64,000 nt of DNA, from assembly GCA_035771165.1 (NCBI GenBank), contig JAWNZC010000320.1, forward strand, positions 1,229,501-1,293,500, read 5' to 3'. This document shows positions 11,180 to 22,136 of this stretch, piece by piece. Source of the DNA: Paragorgia papillata (Eukaryota > Cnidaria > Anthozoa > Scleralcyonacea > Coralliidae). The notes under the pieces are model-generated. The model did no database searches. It worked only from the letters and a program-made list of their open reading frames with translations, and was not told where the DNA came from. Positions within the stretch are counted from its first letter, which is position 1. Every line of letters begins with the position of its first letter. Position numbers and translations under genes: made by a program.

Positions 11180-12133
11180 TTAAACGTTAACGTTTTCACA
11201 GATAAAAGCAGCGAAACATGGGGACATTCGAATCTGACACGACTCGAGAATGACCTTCCAAAAGTTAAAGAAACGCCATCTGACATTCATTATTTCCGTG
11301 TTTACTCTGTCGATGGAGCCGGACTTTATTAGCGTGATTGGAGCGTCGGCCGTTGCGAAGAATGGTGTATCGCTATTGAGTTCCAAATCACGCTTACAAA
11401 AATTGTTCGGTGCAGGCAAATGGACTATATCCCCCTCCAATGCCTGCAACAAATCTGCCCATGCGATAGTTGTTGGACACCATCGAAAGTCGTTTAGAAG
11501 GATTACTTCCGCCTCTTCAGCGCCCATCCATGCAAATGAACCTGTTGCTGGATTGCAAAATACTTTGTAAATGGTCTTCAGGGGGGATAGGATAAAAGTC
11601 TTTCCAGTATTTGCCGGGCCATGTACATACACATTTTGATACTTCGCCCGGCCTTTGTCAAGGGATGTATAGATAGTAGTGCAAAATGCTGATACATCGA
11701 TACCATTGTTCCGAACGACTTCTGTGGCGGCATTTTGCCATCGACCTGTGCAACCATCTACACACACGGAATCTTTGGCGTCACGTAGAAGATCCAGTCT
11801 CGTTTTCTTTGCGCGTTCCACCTTTTCCTCGGCCTCCGAAAACTCCTTGGCTATGGCAAGCGCTTCTTCTACGGCGTTCGCGCCTTTGTTTGCAATAAAC
11901 TCAGCCAAAGATGTTTTGCCCTCTCGTTTTTGCTCAAGGGCAAAACAAACCAACTCTAAGCGCTTACTTATCTTCTTCTGCTGAATAATTTCCGAAACAT
12001 CATAGACGGTCAGGCATCTTTCCCTTCGGGTCTTTCCTTTCTGTTTCCCCTGCCGTTGACGTGCTTTCGCAGGGCCGTAGCGGGCGCCACGGCACTGCCG
12101 TGGCATTATTTTACTGCAGTCAATTTTTTTCAA
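11180..12133 (-). CDS. Superfamily-3 helicase-like protein, intact 317-codon ORF
   Basis: Residues 171-179 form a Walker A loop (GPANTGKTF), 211-215 a Walker B strand (ILLND), and 258-263 a motif C-like strand (FFATAD), followed by an arginine-rich segment near 283-287 (NVRWR). This arrangement is that of SF3 helicases such as parvovirus NS1 and other Rep-type proteins, which unwind DNA at replication origins as hexamers. The N-terminal 120 residues are basic then charged and helical; I see no HUH endonuclease motif. The first ATG (12,133) is used, but the Met ten codons in is equally possible. Single exon, no breaks, unlike its decayed neighbours. It may be a captured viral or selfish-element replication gene; the exact source is not resolved. 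Confidence 0.7.
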   Translation of the reverse strand: MKKIDCSKIMPRQCRGARYGPAKARQRQGKQKGKTRRERCLTVYDVSEIIQQKKISKRLELVCFALEQKREGKTSLAEFIANKGANAVEEALAIAKEFSEAEEKVERAKKTRLDLLRDAKDSVCVDGCTGRWQNAATEVVRNNGIDVSAFCTTIYTSLDKGRAKYQNVYVHGPANTGKTFILSPLKTIYKVFCNPATGSFAWMGAEEAEVILLNDFRWCPTTIAWADLLQALEGDIVHLPAPNNFCKRDLELNSDTPFFATADAPITLIKSGSIDRVNTEIMNVRWRFFNFWKVILESCQIRMSPCFAAFICENVNV

Positions 12134-12539
12134 TATTTTAACAATTTGCGCGAGGCAGAATTAACGTGCCGATATATAAATAAGTTATACCTACCTGGAC
12201 TACGACGGATTGTAATATATATTATAAATTAATAATATCAATAGACGTTTGGTCTTCATGTATGCCCAACCGTAGGCCTTATAATCACCGATTATTTCAG
12301 GTTTGTGTAGAATTGAATGTTTAAATTCCTACATATTTGTCGTTGCGTTACATTTATTTGCTAAATATTGGGCAAACTGAAAGTGCAGCCATGTGATGAT
12401 TGATTGTATCTTTAATCACATGGATATAGTTCACTGACTGAGTGTATTCAATATTGATAGTTTCATAGTAAATGCGCCAGAACCATAGATATTTCAATGG
12501 CCAGAACCCACCATTTAAAATCAGTGTTTGATATACAAA

Positions 12540-13480
12540 TTGACAAAAAAATTATTTAAAATCTTTCCCCAAAATGCACAAAATGGCATTTCAGAGATTC
12601 CAGATTTCAATTTTTTTCCGGGGGGGCACGGACCCACCTAGACGTTTGTCGAGTGTCGCACCTGCCGTAAAGCGCGAGGTTCTAATGATACGACCCAGTG
12701 AATCACTTCAACACCATGCAAATCCCACGCTTGCAAAACTGCGTCGGCAAAAGTTGGCCTTGTTGGAAACATTTCTATATTAGCTCGACTGTACGTTATC
12801 AAATAAAGCATTCGTTGACGTCTTCCATGTAAGTCGGCCATGTTGGTCATGCCTCACTAAAAGGACAATGGCGTGCACAAACTTTCCACTTCAAAACACG
12901 CAACACATTCAACGCACTTCCGTCGTAAGTTAAATGTGAAAATCCGACATGTATGATAGCAAATTTCCATGTACCAAGCCAATAGAACTTTGATGAACAA
13001 GAAATATCTTACAATGAATGGTAATTTAAAGTTAACTGCTTTTGAATGCCTTGCGTGAAAAAGTAGTGAAGAGAAAATAACAAAGCCGAAATAAAATATG
13101 CTATGCAGCCAAGAAAAAAACACATTTTATGATCGTAGTAAACTTTTGTATAACGATATAGAGACAAATAATACGTTTTCTTGTTTGAAATGTCGTAAAA
13201 ATGCAACGAATCGAGGCGAATCTCTATACAGACAATCATGGCCAAAAACCTTAGGACAGTTCGTAAAAACCACTACGCATACGAAGTTCCCCCTTCCCTC
13301 CTTCAATGTTGCCATTTTATTGCTCTTTTTCGTCGTTATATCACACCAAGTATAAACTGAAACAACATTGATGGAGGGGGAGGGGAGGGATTGTTAGGTA
13401 AAGATTCAAGGCGATATATTATAGTTCTTCTGGTGTGAGGCTACAAAACTCAGTCATTTGCACTGCTGTGCCAATTATTT
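12540..13480. other. No gene seen; right flank of the hAT-like element
   Basis: Holds a second copy of the palindromic GGCATGCCCCC-type module at 12,580-12,641 (here damaged), then AT-rich sequence without coding support up to the right end of the element. Confidence 0.5.
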
Positions 13481-13537
13481 ATGGCCATGATTGTAGATAG
13501 TTTGACAAAGTGGGGGAAATTCCTAGATCCGCCCCTG

Positions 13538-14075
13538 CTTCATGTCATCATCATATTTCTTCTGCAATGTGTCATGTTTCCCCTGCAATGCATCATGTTT
13601 TTTTCTGGAGAAGTTGAAGCTGTTCTTGAAGATTTTCAGCTACATGTACAGGTTGCATGCATTCTCCAGATTCATGTTCACTCAAAATGGGCTCTTGTGC
13701 ATTTGGCATAGTTTCTGCTATGTCATTGAAATTCTTCTTGAACACCTTTTCTCTGTTTACTGTTGGACTAGTTTCTGGCATCATAACTGTAGGAATATTA
13801 TTCTCATAAGTTCTTTTCCCTCCTGAAAAGTGAGCTGAACATACCCAGTGATTAGAGCTAGGATTACAAAAGCCTTTTGTTGTAAATAATTTTAACCACT
13901 TCCTCCTTAATGTTGGCTCAACTGGAATCTTGTGAAAGGAAATATCAGGCATTTGTCTACTATTTTTATGGCAGTGAGGTACATAGCATGTTCTTCCTCC
14001 ACGCGTAACTGATGATGGTGTTTTTTCCTCAGTGCTGTCTTGTAGCCACAGTATTTTGTTGTTTTCTTCATTCAT
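13538..14075 (-). pseudogene. THAP-domain N-terminal part of the ISL2EU-like transposase
   Basis: The ATG at 14,075 is in the right arm and encodes the same MNEENNK start as the nuclease gene. Residues 30-82 form a THAP zinc finger: C30-x4-C35 ... C79-x2-H82, with the conserved W and P positions between (RRKWLKLF). THAP domains bind transposon ends. A glutamine/leucine-rich coiled coil follows (LQEQLQLLQKK). A seven-A run at about 13,598-13,604 shifts the frame by one base, after which the heptad-like KKHDALQGKHDTLQKKYDD stretch leads straight into the half at 5,973-6,926 once the hAT-like insertion is ignored. So one gene, broken by a homopolymer shift and an insertion. Confidence 0.85.
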
Positions 14076-15043
14076 TGTTCGTTTGTGGCTTGGCTTCTGT
14101 TTACTTATTTATTTATTTATTTATTTATTTAACACTACTAACTATCCTAACTATTTATATAAATTTGTACACAATTATTATTTGAATTTTAACCTAACTA
14201 AATCCTGGTAATAGTTAAACTAAATTATTTACAATTCTATAATGCAATTAAATTAATTATCCAATATGTAATTAAATTATTTTTATCAAATTTATAAAAC
14301 AAAGCCTTTATAAACAGTTATCAAACCACAGTAAAATATTAAAACTGTGCCAACAGCCTCGACAGCTTGGAAAATCAACTTTTCAGCTAAATGCTTTTAT
14401 TATTTAAAAAATATATACTAACCTACATTTAATACCTACTGCAATTATGAAGTTAAGAAGCCTCTTCCACGATTACAAAGAAATTCAGAAACAAAATACC
14501 CGCATAAATACCAAATTACAGTTTGTGTTCAAGTTAACGCTTTTGTAAAAGACCTGAGCTTTCCCGTTGACAAGGAAACCGGGCTTACTGGCGCCAAAAC
14601 AAATTTAAAGGTCTGTCTCTTTGGTAAATGTTTACCGAACTTCTGCCGATCGTAATTAAGGACAAACTTGCTCGAGATTGCAGAGACGAAAAAGGCATCA
14701 ACAGGAATTCCGATGCTCAAAATATTTTCGATCAAAGTAAATTAGACATCGCCGCTTAGTCCTATAACAAAAGATTCTTATGAGATTAAATAGTCAACCC
14801 GAGACAATATTTCCAACAGAAACAACCGCCGCGATTGCCTTATATCTAGTTTAGGGTCCGAGTAAAAACCTCCCTAACCGTAAAGATAAGTTTTGTTGCT
14901 ATTTTATTTGACGACACTCGTTTAAAAAGCAAAAGTCCTCTGCCACACATAATCCCCGCTCCTCTCCCGCCATTTTGCTTGGCAGATGAGCGTTACCACT
15001 CTACAATGATGCATTGCGGTTTTTGTTTAAAGGGGAAAGGTCC
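14048..15043 (-). repeat. Right terminal inverted repeat of the ISL2EU-like element
   Basis: Reverse-complement partner of 3,102-4,078. It contains the presumed promoter, 5' UTR and start codon (14,075) of the THAP transposase gene. The stretch AAATAAATAAATAAATAAAT just upstream of the ATG is also shared in shorter form with the left arm. Confidence 0.85.
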
Positions 15044-15049
15044 ATAGAA

Positions 15050-15880
15050 GACCGCCGGTGGCATATTTGGAATAGCATATGGCTTATCTACCGCAACAGC
15101 AAACGTAACTCAACACTGGCGGGTTTACTGCTGTGATAAACTGGGATAAAACTTACCCTGCATTTAACCCTGCATCATTTGCTGCGTAACTGGCCTTATT
15201 TGGGGGTAAGAGGCGGAAGTTTCCAATTCTTCCCTCTCCCCCCCCCCCCCCAACGAGATTTCTCCTGGCACCTCCGCTTCCAATACCCCCAAAATATGGC
15301 CAGCTACGCACGCAGGCTATGCATCAGTAAACTCGTCACGATGACGTGGATGGCGTTGGGTCACTACAACCATACAACCACCCGAATGCTTTGCTAGTGT
15401 TCTAGGGTTTCAACTAAAATTAAAGGATGACTCAAGAGGACCCGTTCAGGCCTTTCGCTCCTTTTCTAAAATATGTTGTCAAATTTGTTAGTTCCAAATT
15501 TGTCGTCAACTTTCAGTGAGTCTCAAAATTTTAGCAATCTCTTCGATACCCTAACCACAACATAAACCCTAATAGACCAATCTGAAATATGGTTTACCCA
15601 ACATATTATCTGAACAAGTCCGTTTTTCTTCGAGAATTCCACATCGACGACAACACCACTTTTTAGCACAGTTCCTAATAATTAGCTGTCCTCCATATAA
15701 AGCGGCTAATCACCGGCTAACAAGCCTAACGGCTAACGCGCCTAAAGGCTCTTTTCCAGTCATCGTAAAAAAAAACTCGTGCGAGTGTTTGCATGTAATT
15801 AAAAACAATTCACAGCCGTTGTTTTCTCGTTGTGAGTTATTTTTAATGAGATACAGTTTCTGCGATGAGTGGAAAAAAGC
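15050..15880. other. No gene seen; diverged direct repeat
   Basis: A C-run lies at 15,237-15,250. The stretch 15,325-15,490 is a diverged direct repeat of 17,735-17,900 (both contain GATGGCGTTGGGT and TAGGGTTTC), so it is a dispersed repeat. Confidence 0.5.
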
Positions 15881-15881
15881 C

Positions 15882-16326
15882 TTAAAGTGTCTATGAAATG
15901 AAAAATTCGTTGGCATTTTTGTTGTTGTATTGTACATGCAGAGGAGCATGGCAGGAGATCGAGCACTCACTGAAAATTTCAAGAAAATCTGATGCGTAGT
16001 TTTCGCGCTATTAATCCCAAAGTTTGCCATGGCTAGTTCGTTCTGGAGAAAATTGGGCTTTCGGTAACAATGCTTATGACGTACGCAAATGGACAACGAA
16101 CAATAGATTTCATTCTTAATGGCCATTTGCGAACGTCATAAGGCATTGTTACCAAGAAGCCCAAATTTCCCCAAAACAAACTATGCACGGCAAATTTTGA
16201 GAGTTGATAGCGCGAAAACTACGCACCAGATTATCTTGAAATTTTCAGTAAGTGCTCCTGTCATGCTCCTCTGTACAATAAAACAACAAAAATGCCAACG
16301 TATTTTTCACTTCATAGACACTTTAA
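15882..16326. mobile_element. Foldback MITE flanked by TTAA
   Basis: Two arms of about 210 bp are inverted around a short spacer near 16,097-16,118. The tips read TTAA-AGTGTCTATGAA and its reverse complement, so a TTAA target duplication with AGTGTC ends fits, as in piggyBac or Kolobok. The arms have diverged by scattered substitutions and small indels. ORFs in the arms are shadows of the repeat. Confidence 0.75.
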
Positions 16327-16329
16327 CGG

Positions 16330-18460
16330 GTGGTCCCAGATGGCCACGATCAGCTATTGCTGAAATTAAAAATTAGTGTAATATACTTAAGTTCAGTAGT
16401 GCATGTCTGATTTTAACCATGTGGGACAACCAAAATGCAAACATTGTTTCTGGTTTCATAGCATCGTTTTTAAGTTTTCTACCAGTTCCCCTTCCATTAT
16501 CTATGATTAGAGATAAAGCGACTTTCAGTGAATTTGAAGCTAGTCAACTTTGACTTTGAGGTGAAATTAAATTACTTTAAATTCTGAGCAATTTAACCCT
16601 TTCCCTACTGGCCCCCTGGAGACAAAATAGTATAATATTTCATGGTATAAATGAGAAGGATCTATGCATTTCCGAGTACAAATCAAAACATACATGCTCA
16701 GTAGAATTAGGAGATGTTATACCCATACGGCAAATACACAGAAACAAACAGTAGGATAGCTATTTATTTAGATTATTCGCCATTAAAATCGATCAATTTG
16801 AACTTCTGAACAAGCGTAATCGCACTAGAAATTTTGTTTTGTAATAAGCTTTTCAAATTTGCCGCCATGACAATAGCTATATTTGATTTGTCAAATACAA
16901 ATACATAAAAAATACATAATATTGACTAGACAGAATCTTCATTATTTACAAAATAAATCAAAAGAAATGTTATAGTGTTATCAAAGTTGAGTCGGTCTTA
17001 AAACGTGAACTGATCACACCTTTTTGCTGTGTTTTCATAAGCACAAATCACCGTGTTCTACGAGTTAAGCATTTCAGTTTTGAGCTTGTTTGTTTTTTAT
17101 TTGTCGAAGCTTCTTGTATACAGTTCAAGACCTTACACATTCCTTTTTTTGTTTATTTATGGCTATAATACGTTTTGTTTATTTCAGACCTTTTTTGCTT
17201 TTATATAAAATACGACAAAAGTGCTTTCCGATTTCCGTGTTTGGATACTCTGATCCTACACGGTTATTGACGAATCAGAGCTTGCGAAGTGACATCATAC
17301 ATGTACATCGAGCATAATTAGAAATGTTCCTAGCAACGGAAATATTCCTAGCAACGGTCAACCTAGCCTGTTAGCAGACGTTCAGGGAGTTTAGACCAGC
17401 GTTATTTCAAATTTTCGGAACGCGCTCGGGTTTCCTTCGGCCCTAGCCCGCGCCTGCGATATGCTAATGCTATATACCGCATTATTCAAAATGACTGAAT
17501 CAAAATGAAGGAACGCCGAACAAAGACGAAACACAGGTCAGGCTGAGTGGCGTGCTCCCTTGAACAGCTAGCTATATAACCTTAACGCTGTTTTCATTAC
17601 GTCAGCTTTGCCCGCGGGGACGAAGCGTGCATTTTTCAGTTCGCTTTGGAAGTTGAAAATTTCCAACTTTCAAAGCCCGCTCTGCCCGCGCGGGCAAAGC
17701 GCACATAAAACGAAAACGGCCATAATCCACTAATATGCCATTTGCACGATGACGTGAGATGGCGTTGGGTGACTAGAATACTGGCAAAGCATTCTGGTAG
17801 TTGTAGGGTTTCGGCTAAAAGGGATCACTCAAAAGGAGCTGTCCAGTCTTTTCGTTTTCGTGGCTTTTCCAAAATATGTCGTCAAATATGTTTTTCCAAA
17901 AAGCTAGGCGGTAAAGTGTTTGTCACGATGATAACGTTAAGCTTTCCTAAGACTTCAATTCTGTAGTGACTCGGTTAATTCCGCGTTGACTTTACAACGT
18001 AACATTAACAAATGCTTTTTCTACGTTGTCAACAGAGTCACGACGGCGCTAAGATTTTTTTGCACTGCAGGCATTTGAAAAAGCTCTATATACTTGACAT
18101 AAAATTATGTTGTTTAAACACGTAGCCGTACGTAGTCGTTGTGTTTTCTCATTACATTTTACATTTTCTCACTGAATACTCTGTGAACTGTGCGAACCAC
18201 GCATATGGGAAAATTAGCTGGAGCGAGAAAGTGATTTATTGAGACCCATGCATCTGATCCCATTATTGAGATTTGCCCGTGTTGAAATGGCGACCACTTC
18301 TTGAACCTAATAATTCATTATAATTAATTATATCAGACCTGATTTCCTATCTGACACTAATTCTTAGGCTAATTATTAACGTGATACTCGTGAACAATGA
18401 ACAATGTAATGCGAGGCTGTCCTTAGTTATCATCTCAGTTCATCAGTGTGCGTGTCGTAA
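16330..18460. other. No gene seen; AT-rich with repeat fragments
   Basis: No coding sequence supported. 17,415-17,490 matches 42,965-43,050 (GGGTTTCCTTCGGCC and GCCCGCGCCTGCGATA), a dispersed repeat. 17,600-17,720 has inverted GCCCGCG motifs with purine/pyrimidine-rich arms. Confidence 0.5.
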
Positions 18461-18466
18461 AAGTAC

Positions 18467-18486
18467 AGTACAGTACAGTACAGTAA
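18467..18486. repeat. Short (CAGTA)n array
   Basis: Four copies of the pentamer CAGTA. The same pentamer forms the long array at 49,188-49,485. Confidence 0.85.
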
Positions 18487-18867
18487 AGAATCAATTCAAT
18501 TTATGTGACCGCGCGGAGATCGACCCTTCAGGTACCGTATTTTGATTGTTAATTATGAGATTTAATTTTGTGATTTAAGTTAGTCGATGACCATATATTC
18601 CAGCCATTTATTTTGGTTTTTAATAGTATAAAGCTGTTAGTCTTCTCGTTTTACAAATATGATCTGAATGTAACCAACCCATGTAAATATACTCTATTCA
18701 GAACTTTTTTCGTCAATAAAATTAAAAGAAAATCTCCGAGGCCGGTTGCAGTCAGTTCATTCCCCTGTATGTTTCTTGACCAACTTCTGAAGGTTTAAAC
18801 CGAAGAGCGCCGATCCGGAAGGCGAACAGAACAATCAAATATAGTGAGACATTTTGGTAAGCGCTAT

Positions 18868-19326
18868 GTAGGGAGATAAAGATTCTTCGACATCCGGTGT
18901 CGAGGTCGAAGCGGAGTCGAGAAATAAGAGAAAACACGTACGCGGAAAAATTACTCGCTCGATTAAGATAATCAATGAGTCAATCTCTAAGGGAGAGAAC
19001 AATATTAGAAGATTAGAGAAAAATTTACAACAATTATAAGAGAGGAGTTCCATAACGCCTGCGAAATTCACAATCAATTATACGACTTTAGCGGGGATGC
19101 CGACGTTCTCGACAAATGGGAAAACGACTTAACAAACGATGTCTACGGTCTCGAAGAGAAGATCGAGGGATACATAGCTAAGATTCCGAAGCACAAGTGA
19201 TACAGCCCAGAGCCAAATCGGAAAGCACGCTAACAAGACATCGGTTCAGAATATGTCAACACCAGATCAAGCAAATGAATCCGCGCAGAATTCGTCAACG
19301 CCAGATCCTCCACCTTTCCGACCCTG
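18868..19326 (+). pseudogene. BEL/Pao Gag, N-terminal fragment
   Basis: Coding-like in two frames joined by a shift near 19,030. The first frame gives a charged helical segment (RSIKIINESISKGENNIRRL); the second gives a BEL-type Gag segment (EEFHNACEIHNQLYDFSG), a stop at about 19,198, then a Pro-rich linker (STPDPPPF) in the third frame right up to the insertion at 19,327. The Gag continues at 35,260 on the far side of the insertion. The link between the two halves rests on domain order and strand; no target duplication is left to prove it. Confidence 0.65.
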
Positions 19327-19471
19327 GGTCCTTAGGGGGTCCACGTGACACTTTTCGGACAAACAATCTCAGATGGAACATTCGGACACTGAGAAAACCG
19401 CACAATAAGAGTGGTTAAAAGATGGTCTTAGAGTGCTGTAAAAGTGGTTCTCGACACCTAGAAAAGCTAAA
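19327..19471 (+). repeat. Left TIR of the GGTCCTTAGGGG element
   Basis: Reverse complement of 35,123-35,258 with a few substitutions; the block around GAAAACCGCACAATAAGAGT is identical in both. Confidence 0.85.
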
Positions 19472-20207
19472 GAGAAAAGACAAGACTAGGCTGCTATGTT
19501 TCACCGTTTCTTCAGCAGCGAAAATGTAGAGAACGGAGAAACAGTTTGATAATGTTTATATTTAAAAGCGTTAAAAATATAATAAAAGCGTATTAAATTC
19601 GTTGGCGTGAAAGTCATCTACTGTGCATCTAGTGATCTACAAACTTCGTTTCACGCGTCAACACGGTCTAACGATAAAAAATCCAACCCTGACAGCAACT
19701 ATGGCGGTACACGTAAGTTACAATTTGTAGATTTAATACTGAGACGCGATCATGATATACGGTTATAATTGTTAAGTTTGCCGCCTTTACGCAGATTGTT
19801 TGTGGCGCAAGTGGCACACCTAACGATATACCAGCCAAGCTTCCATTGCCTGCGTATCATGCAAGGATTGAGGTGAAGTGCTCCTTTCACGAACAACTGC
19901 GACCAGTTCTTCTTGCTATGAAACATGACACTGACCATTTTAATATGCCATCATCACAACAACATTGTATCCCGTTAATTTTTTGGTGTGCTTTTTGTTT
20001 AAACACGGAACGAGCGCATAAGTAGCGTCTTAGCCCCTAAGACGCTCGCGTGATTAAAAATCTGATTGGCTCACAAAATAAGCGGGTATTATTTCAGTCT
20101 TCCGGTTCATCAAGGTAAAGCCCGCCAACAAAACAAATTGCGCCGTTTAGTTCGCCATACACAGTCAAGTTTCTTTTACTATTGGTTTGGTTTCGAAATT
20201 ATTTTAT

Positions 20208-21010
20208 ATGATGGCAGAAGACAACGCAAATGTCAAGGTGAGAATCAATAACTTTTATTATTTTCTACAAATCCTTTACTGTTTACAAAATATATAAATG
20301 ATATGCATCGGCGATTCGGCCCAACGAATTATGCTAATAATAATAATGCACATAACAAAACAAATATATACAATCTTAGGTGGTCGTTTCTATTCCTTCT
20401 TCCGAGCTTGAAGCACTGCGGTCATTTCTGGATTATACTGGAGGAGAAGTCCTGAAAGAAACAAGAATACGAAAACGAAAACGAGCAGACAGTGGTGGCG
20501 AAGGTCAAGACACATCAGAGAAAAATACAGGTAATAAAACATATTTGTAAAATATTTCAATTCAAAGTTATAAATTAATTAAAGTTTCTTCTGCTATCTG
20601 TATAAAAACAGAACGTTGCAAAGAATATAACCTGGGACGTTTACAGACTGACAACCCTGAAAATGGTGTGCAATCTCATTCGTCTGCAGCATGCGAGTTA
20701 TTGCTTGCAAAATCCTTGCATTACTTCACCTGGTGAGAACAAGGCCAATTTTCTGATGGTGTATGGGTCACCACGTCTACAAAATATGGCCAAACATTAC
20801 AAAAACTACCGAGAGTTCTACAAGCTCCTAAAGAAAGTTGGTCTCTGGCATAACCCATGTTATGTAAACAGGAAAAGTGAACTTGGTATATTTATTGACG
20901 ATGTCAGAGAAGTTATGCCCAACTGTGTGGTAAATGATGTCAGGAGAAGGTGGCCAAACCCTTCTGGAGTCCCATACAAAGGACATGTACCTACCGTACC
21001 ATATAGATGA
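20208..21010 (+). pseudogene. Transposon gene of unknown function (multi-exon, + strand)
   Basis: Three exons with clean splice sites: 20,208-20,237 (ATGATGGCAGAAG..., donor GTGAGA), 20,380-20,530 (acceptor CTTAG, donor GTAATA) and from 20,612 (acceptor ACAG). The product has an N-terminal helical segment (SSELEALRSFLDYTGGEV), a basic patch (RIRKRKR) and, after a one-base frame change near 20,728, a conserved-looking block (NMAKHYKNYREFYKLLKK) and a C-terminus with RRRWPNPSGVPYKGH, stop at 21,008-21,010. I do not recognise a named domain. It starts close to the left TIR of its element and points toward the - gene. The frame change could instead be a splice donor at CACCTG|GTGAGA, which would make 20,732 onward optional. 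Confidence 0.55.
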
Positions 21011-21870
21011 TATGTACATACAAGAATAATATCTGCCAGTGTATATGTAATAACAGTAAACAATGAGTTTAAAAATTAATTGAAAAAAATGATGACCATA
21101 TGTTATTCCTAAAATGAAATGTTTTTGGCTTCAAGATTCTGTAAGGTGCCACTCTGTCAGGTCTCTTTATACTCTGGTAAAACTTTGTAGAATATACTTC
21201 ACAGTCCACATTTTCATTCTACAAACAACAGTTTTTGAATGTATGTCAAATTAAACAATACATTAGAAACAAATAAACCTACAGCATACACATATAATTT
21301 ATAAAAGTAAATATAACATAAACAATATAGTAAATTAATAGTATATAGAAATTCAAATAGAATTAAATATACTATAGTATGATAATGGTAATTAACTCAA
21401 ATTATGCATACCCAATCTAATATAGCAAGGTTGATTCTCATGTTATATACTTCATCACTGAAATGAATTCTCTTCGGGGCATACACAAGTATAACATTAT
21501 GGATTTAATATACTGTACTTTCAGTGTCGTGACACTTATTACATAGAAATGTAATAAGTGTCACGACACTGAAAGTACAGTATAATTATCACAAGTTAGC
21601 ATGATTATACATACATATATTTCTCATACACATGCAGGCGCATGTTTGGCTTGTTTCTCATGTGGGACAAGCTAAATTTTTCTGCTGAGTAAGTGAAAAG
21701 CTGAGCTTTTAAATAAAAATCTGCCAACTTTCTGAAAATCTGCCAACTCAATGTGTGTCATGTGGCCACACATGCCAAACATGCACCTGTACACCTAGTA
21801 TGTATAATATTCGTATAATGTATAATATATATATTATTAGTATACTATATAATACACCATAAACATTTGT
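21011..21870. other. AT-rich interval with perfect hairpin
   Basis: No coding sequence supported. A transposase core would be expected here if the element were complete; none is seen. Contains the hairpin at 21,509-21,584. Confidence 0.5.
21509..21584. repeat. Perfect 36-bp inverted repeat with 4-nt loop
   Basis: Arms 21,509-21,544 and 21,549-21,584 are exact reverse complements (arm begins TATACTGTACTTTCAGTGTC) around the loop AGAA. It may be a tiny MITE or a structured RNA precursor. Confidence 0.9.
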
Positions 21871-21876
21871 ACGCAC

Positions 21877-22129
21877 CTGACATTCACATAATATTTTCCA
21901 GCTGATGGGTTGCTCATAATTGATGAAGAAAACCACTCAACAACATGTTTTTTGTCACATCCAAAAAGCCACCTTTACAGAATGATTATGCTTGGTCACT
22001 TTTTCAATTTTAATGCGAGATGCGTCAAATTTATTTCCACAACTACAAACATTTCTACTATCAATAAAGTATCGAAATAGTCGCTCCAAAGCCGTCCCAC
22101 ACACAAGATAAATTTCATCATTTTCTTTA
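21877..22129 (-). pseudogene. Transposon gene exon, part 2 of the interrupted - strand gene
   Basis: Continues the exon at 34,009-34,412 after the P-type insertion. Reading across (CAT AGT GTT TGT AAA GAA) restores an open frame with NDEIYLVCGTALERLFRYF and a CSCG zinc-ligand-like motif, then, after a one-base shift near 21,970, CDKKHVVEWFSSSIMSNPSA, ending at a good donor (CAG|GTGCGT at 21,877). The C-x-C ... H-x-x-x-W pattern resembles a domain seen in several metazoan transposon proteins, but I cannot name it. No downstream exon recognised. Confidence 0.6.
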
Positions 22130-22136
22130 CAAACAC

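Larger units (their letters stand above)
6927..13537. mobile_element. hAT-like element inserted in the ISL2EU transposase gene
   Basis: The ends are CAGGGGCGGATTTAG (6927) and CTAGATCCGCCCCTG (ending 13537), inverted copies with one mismatch. The flanks carry a perfect 8-bp duplication CTTCATGT at 6919-6926 and 13538-13545, the length typical of hAT. Dropping the element and one copy joins the two transposase halves in frame (DDMK then TIEQQ). No hAT transposase was found. The interior contains sequence shared with 39,882-42,062, a (TAA)n array, a Tc1-type transposase remnant and an SF3 helicase ORF, so it is a non-autonomous or composite element. Confidence 0.9.
3102..15043. mobile_element. 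ISL2EU-like DNA transposon with long TIRs, interrupted by a hAT-like element
   Basis: Both ends read GGACCTTTCCCCTTT in inverted orientation (3102 and ending 15043), each flanked by AT, which could be a 2-bp target duplication. The arms are about 1 kb and run into the first codons of two convergent genes: a SWIM-YqaJ nuclease on + and a THAP-DDE_4 transposase on -. From family knowledge, the pairing of a PIF/Harbinger-related DDE_4 transposase with a YqaJ exonuclease is typical of the ISL2EU superfamily. Removing the 6,611-bp hAT-like insertion (6,927-13,537) and one 8-bp duplication leaves about 5.3 kb. Both genes are decayed. The assignment to ISL2EU rests on remembered family features, not on a search. 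Confidence 0.8.
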
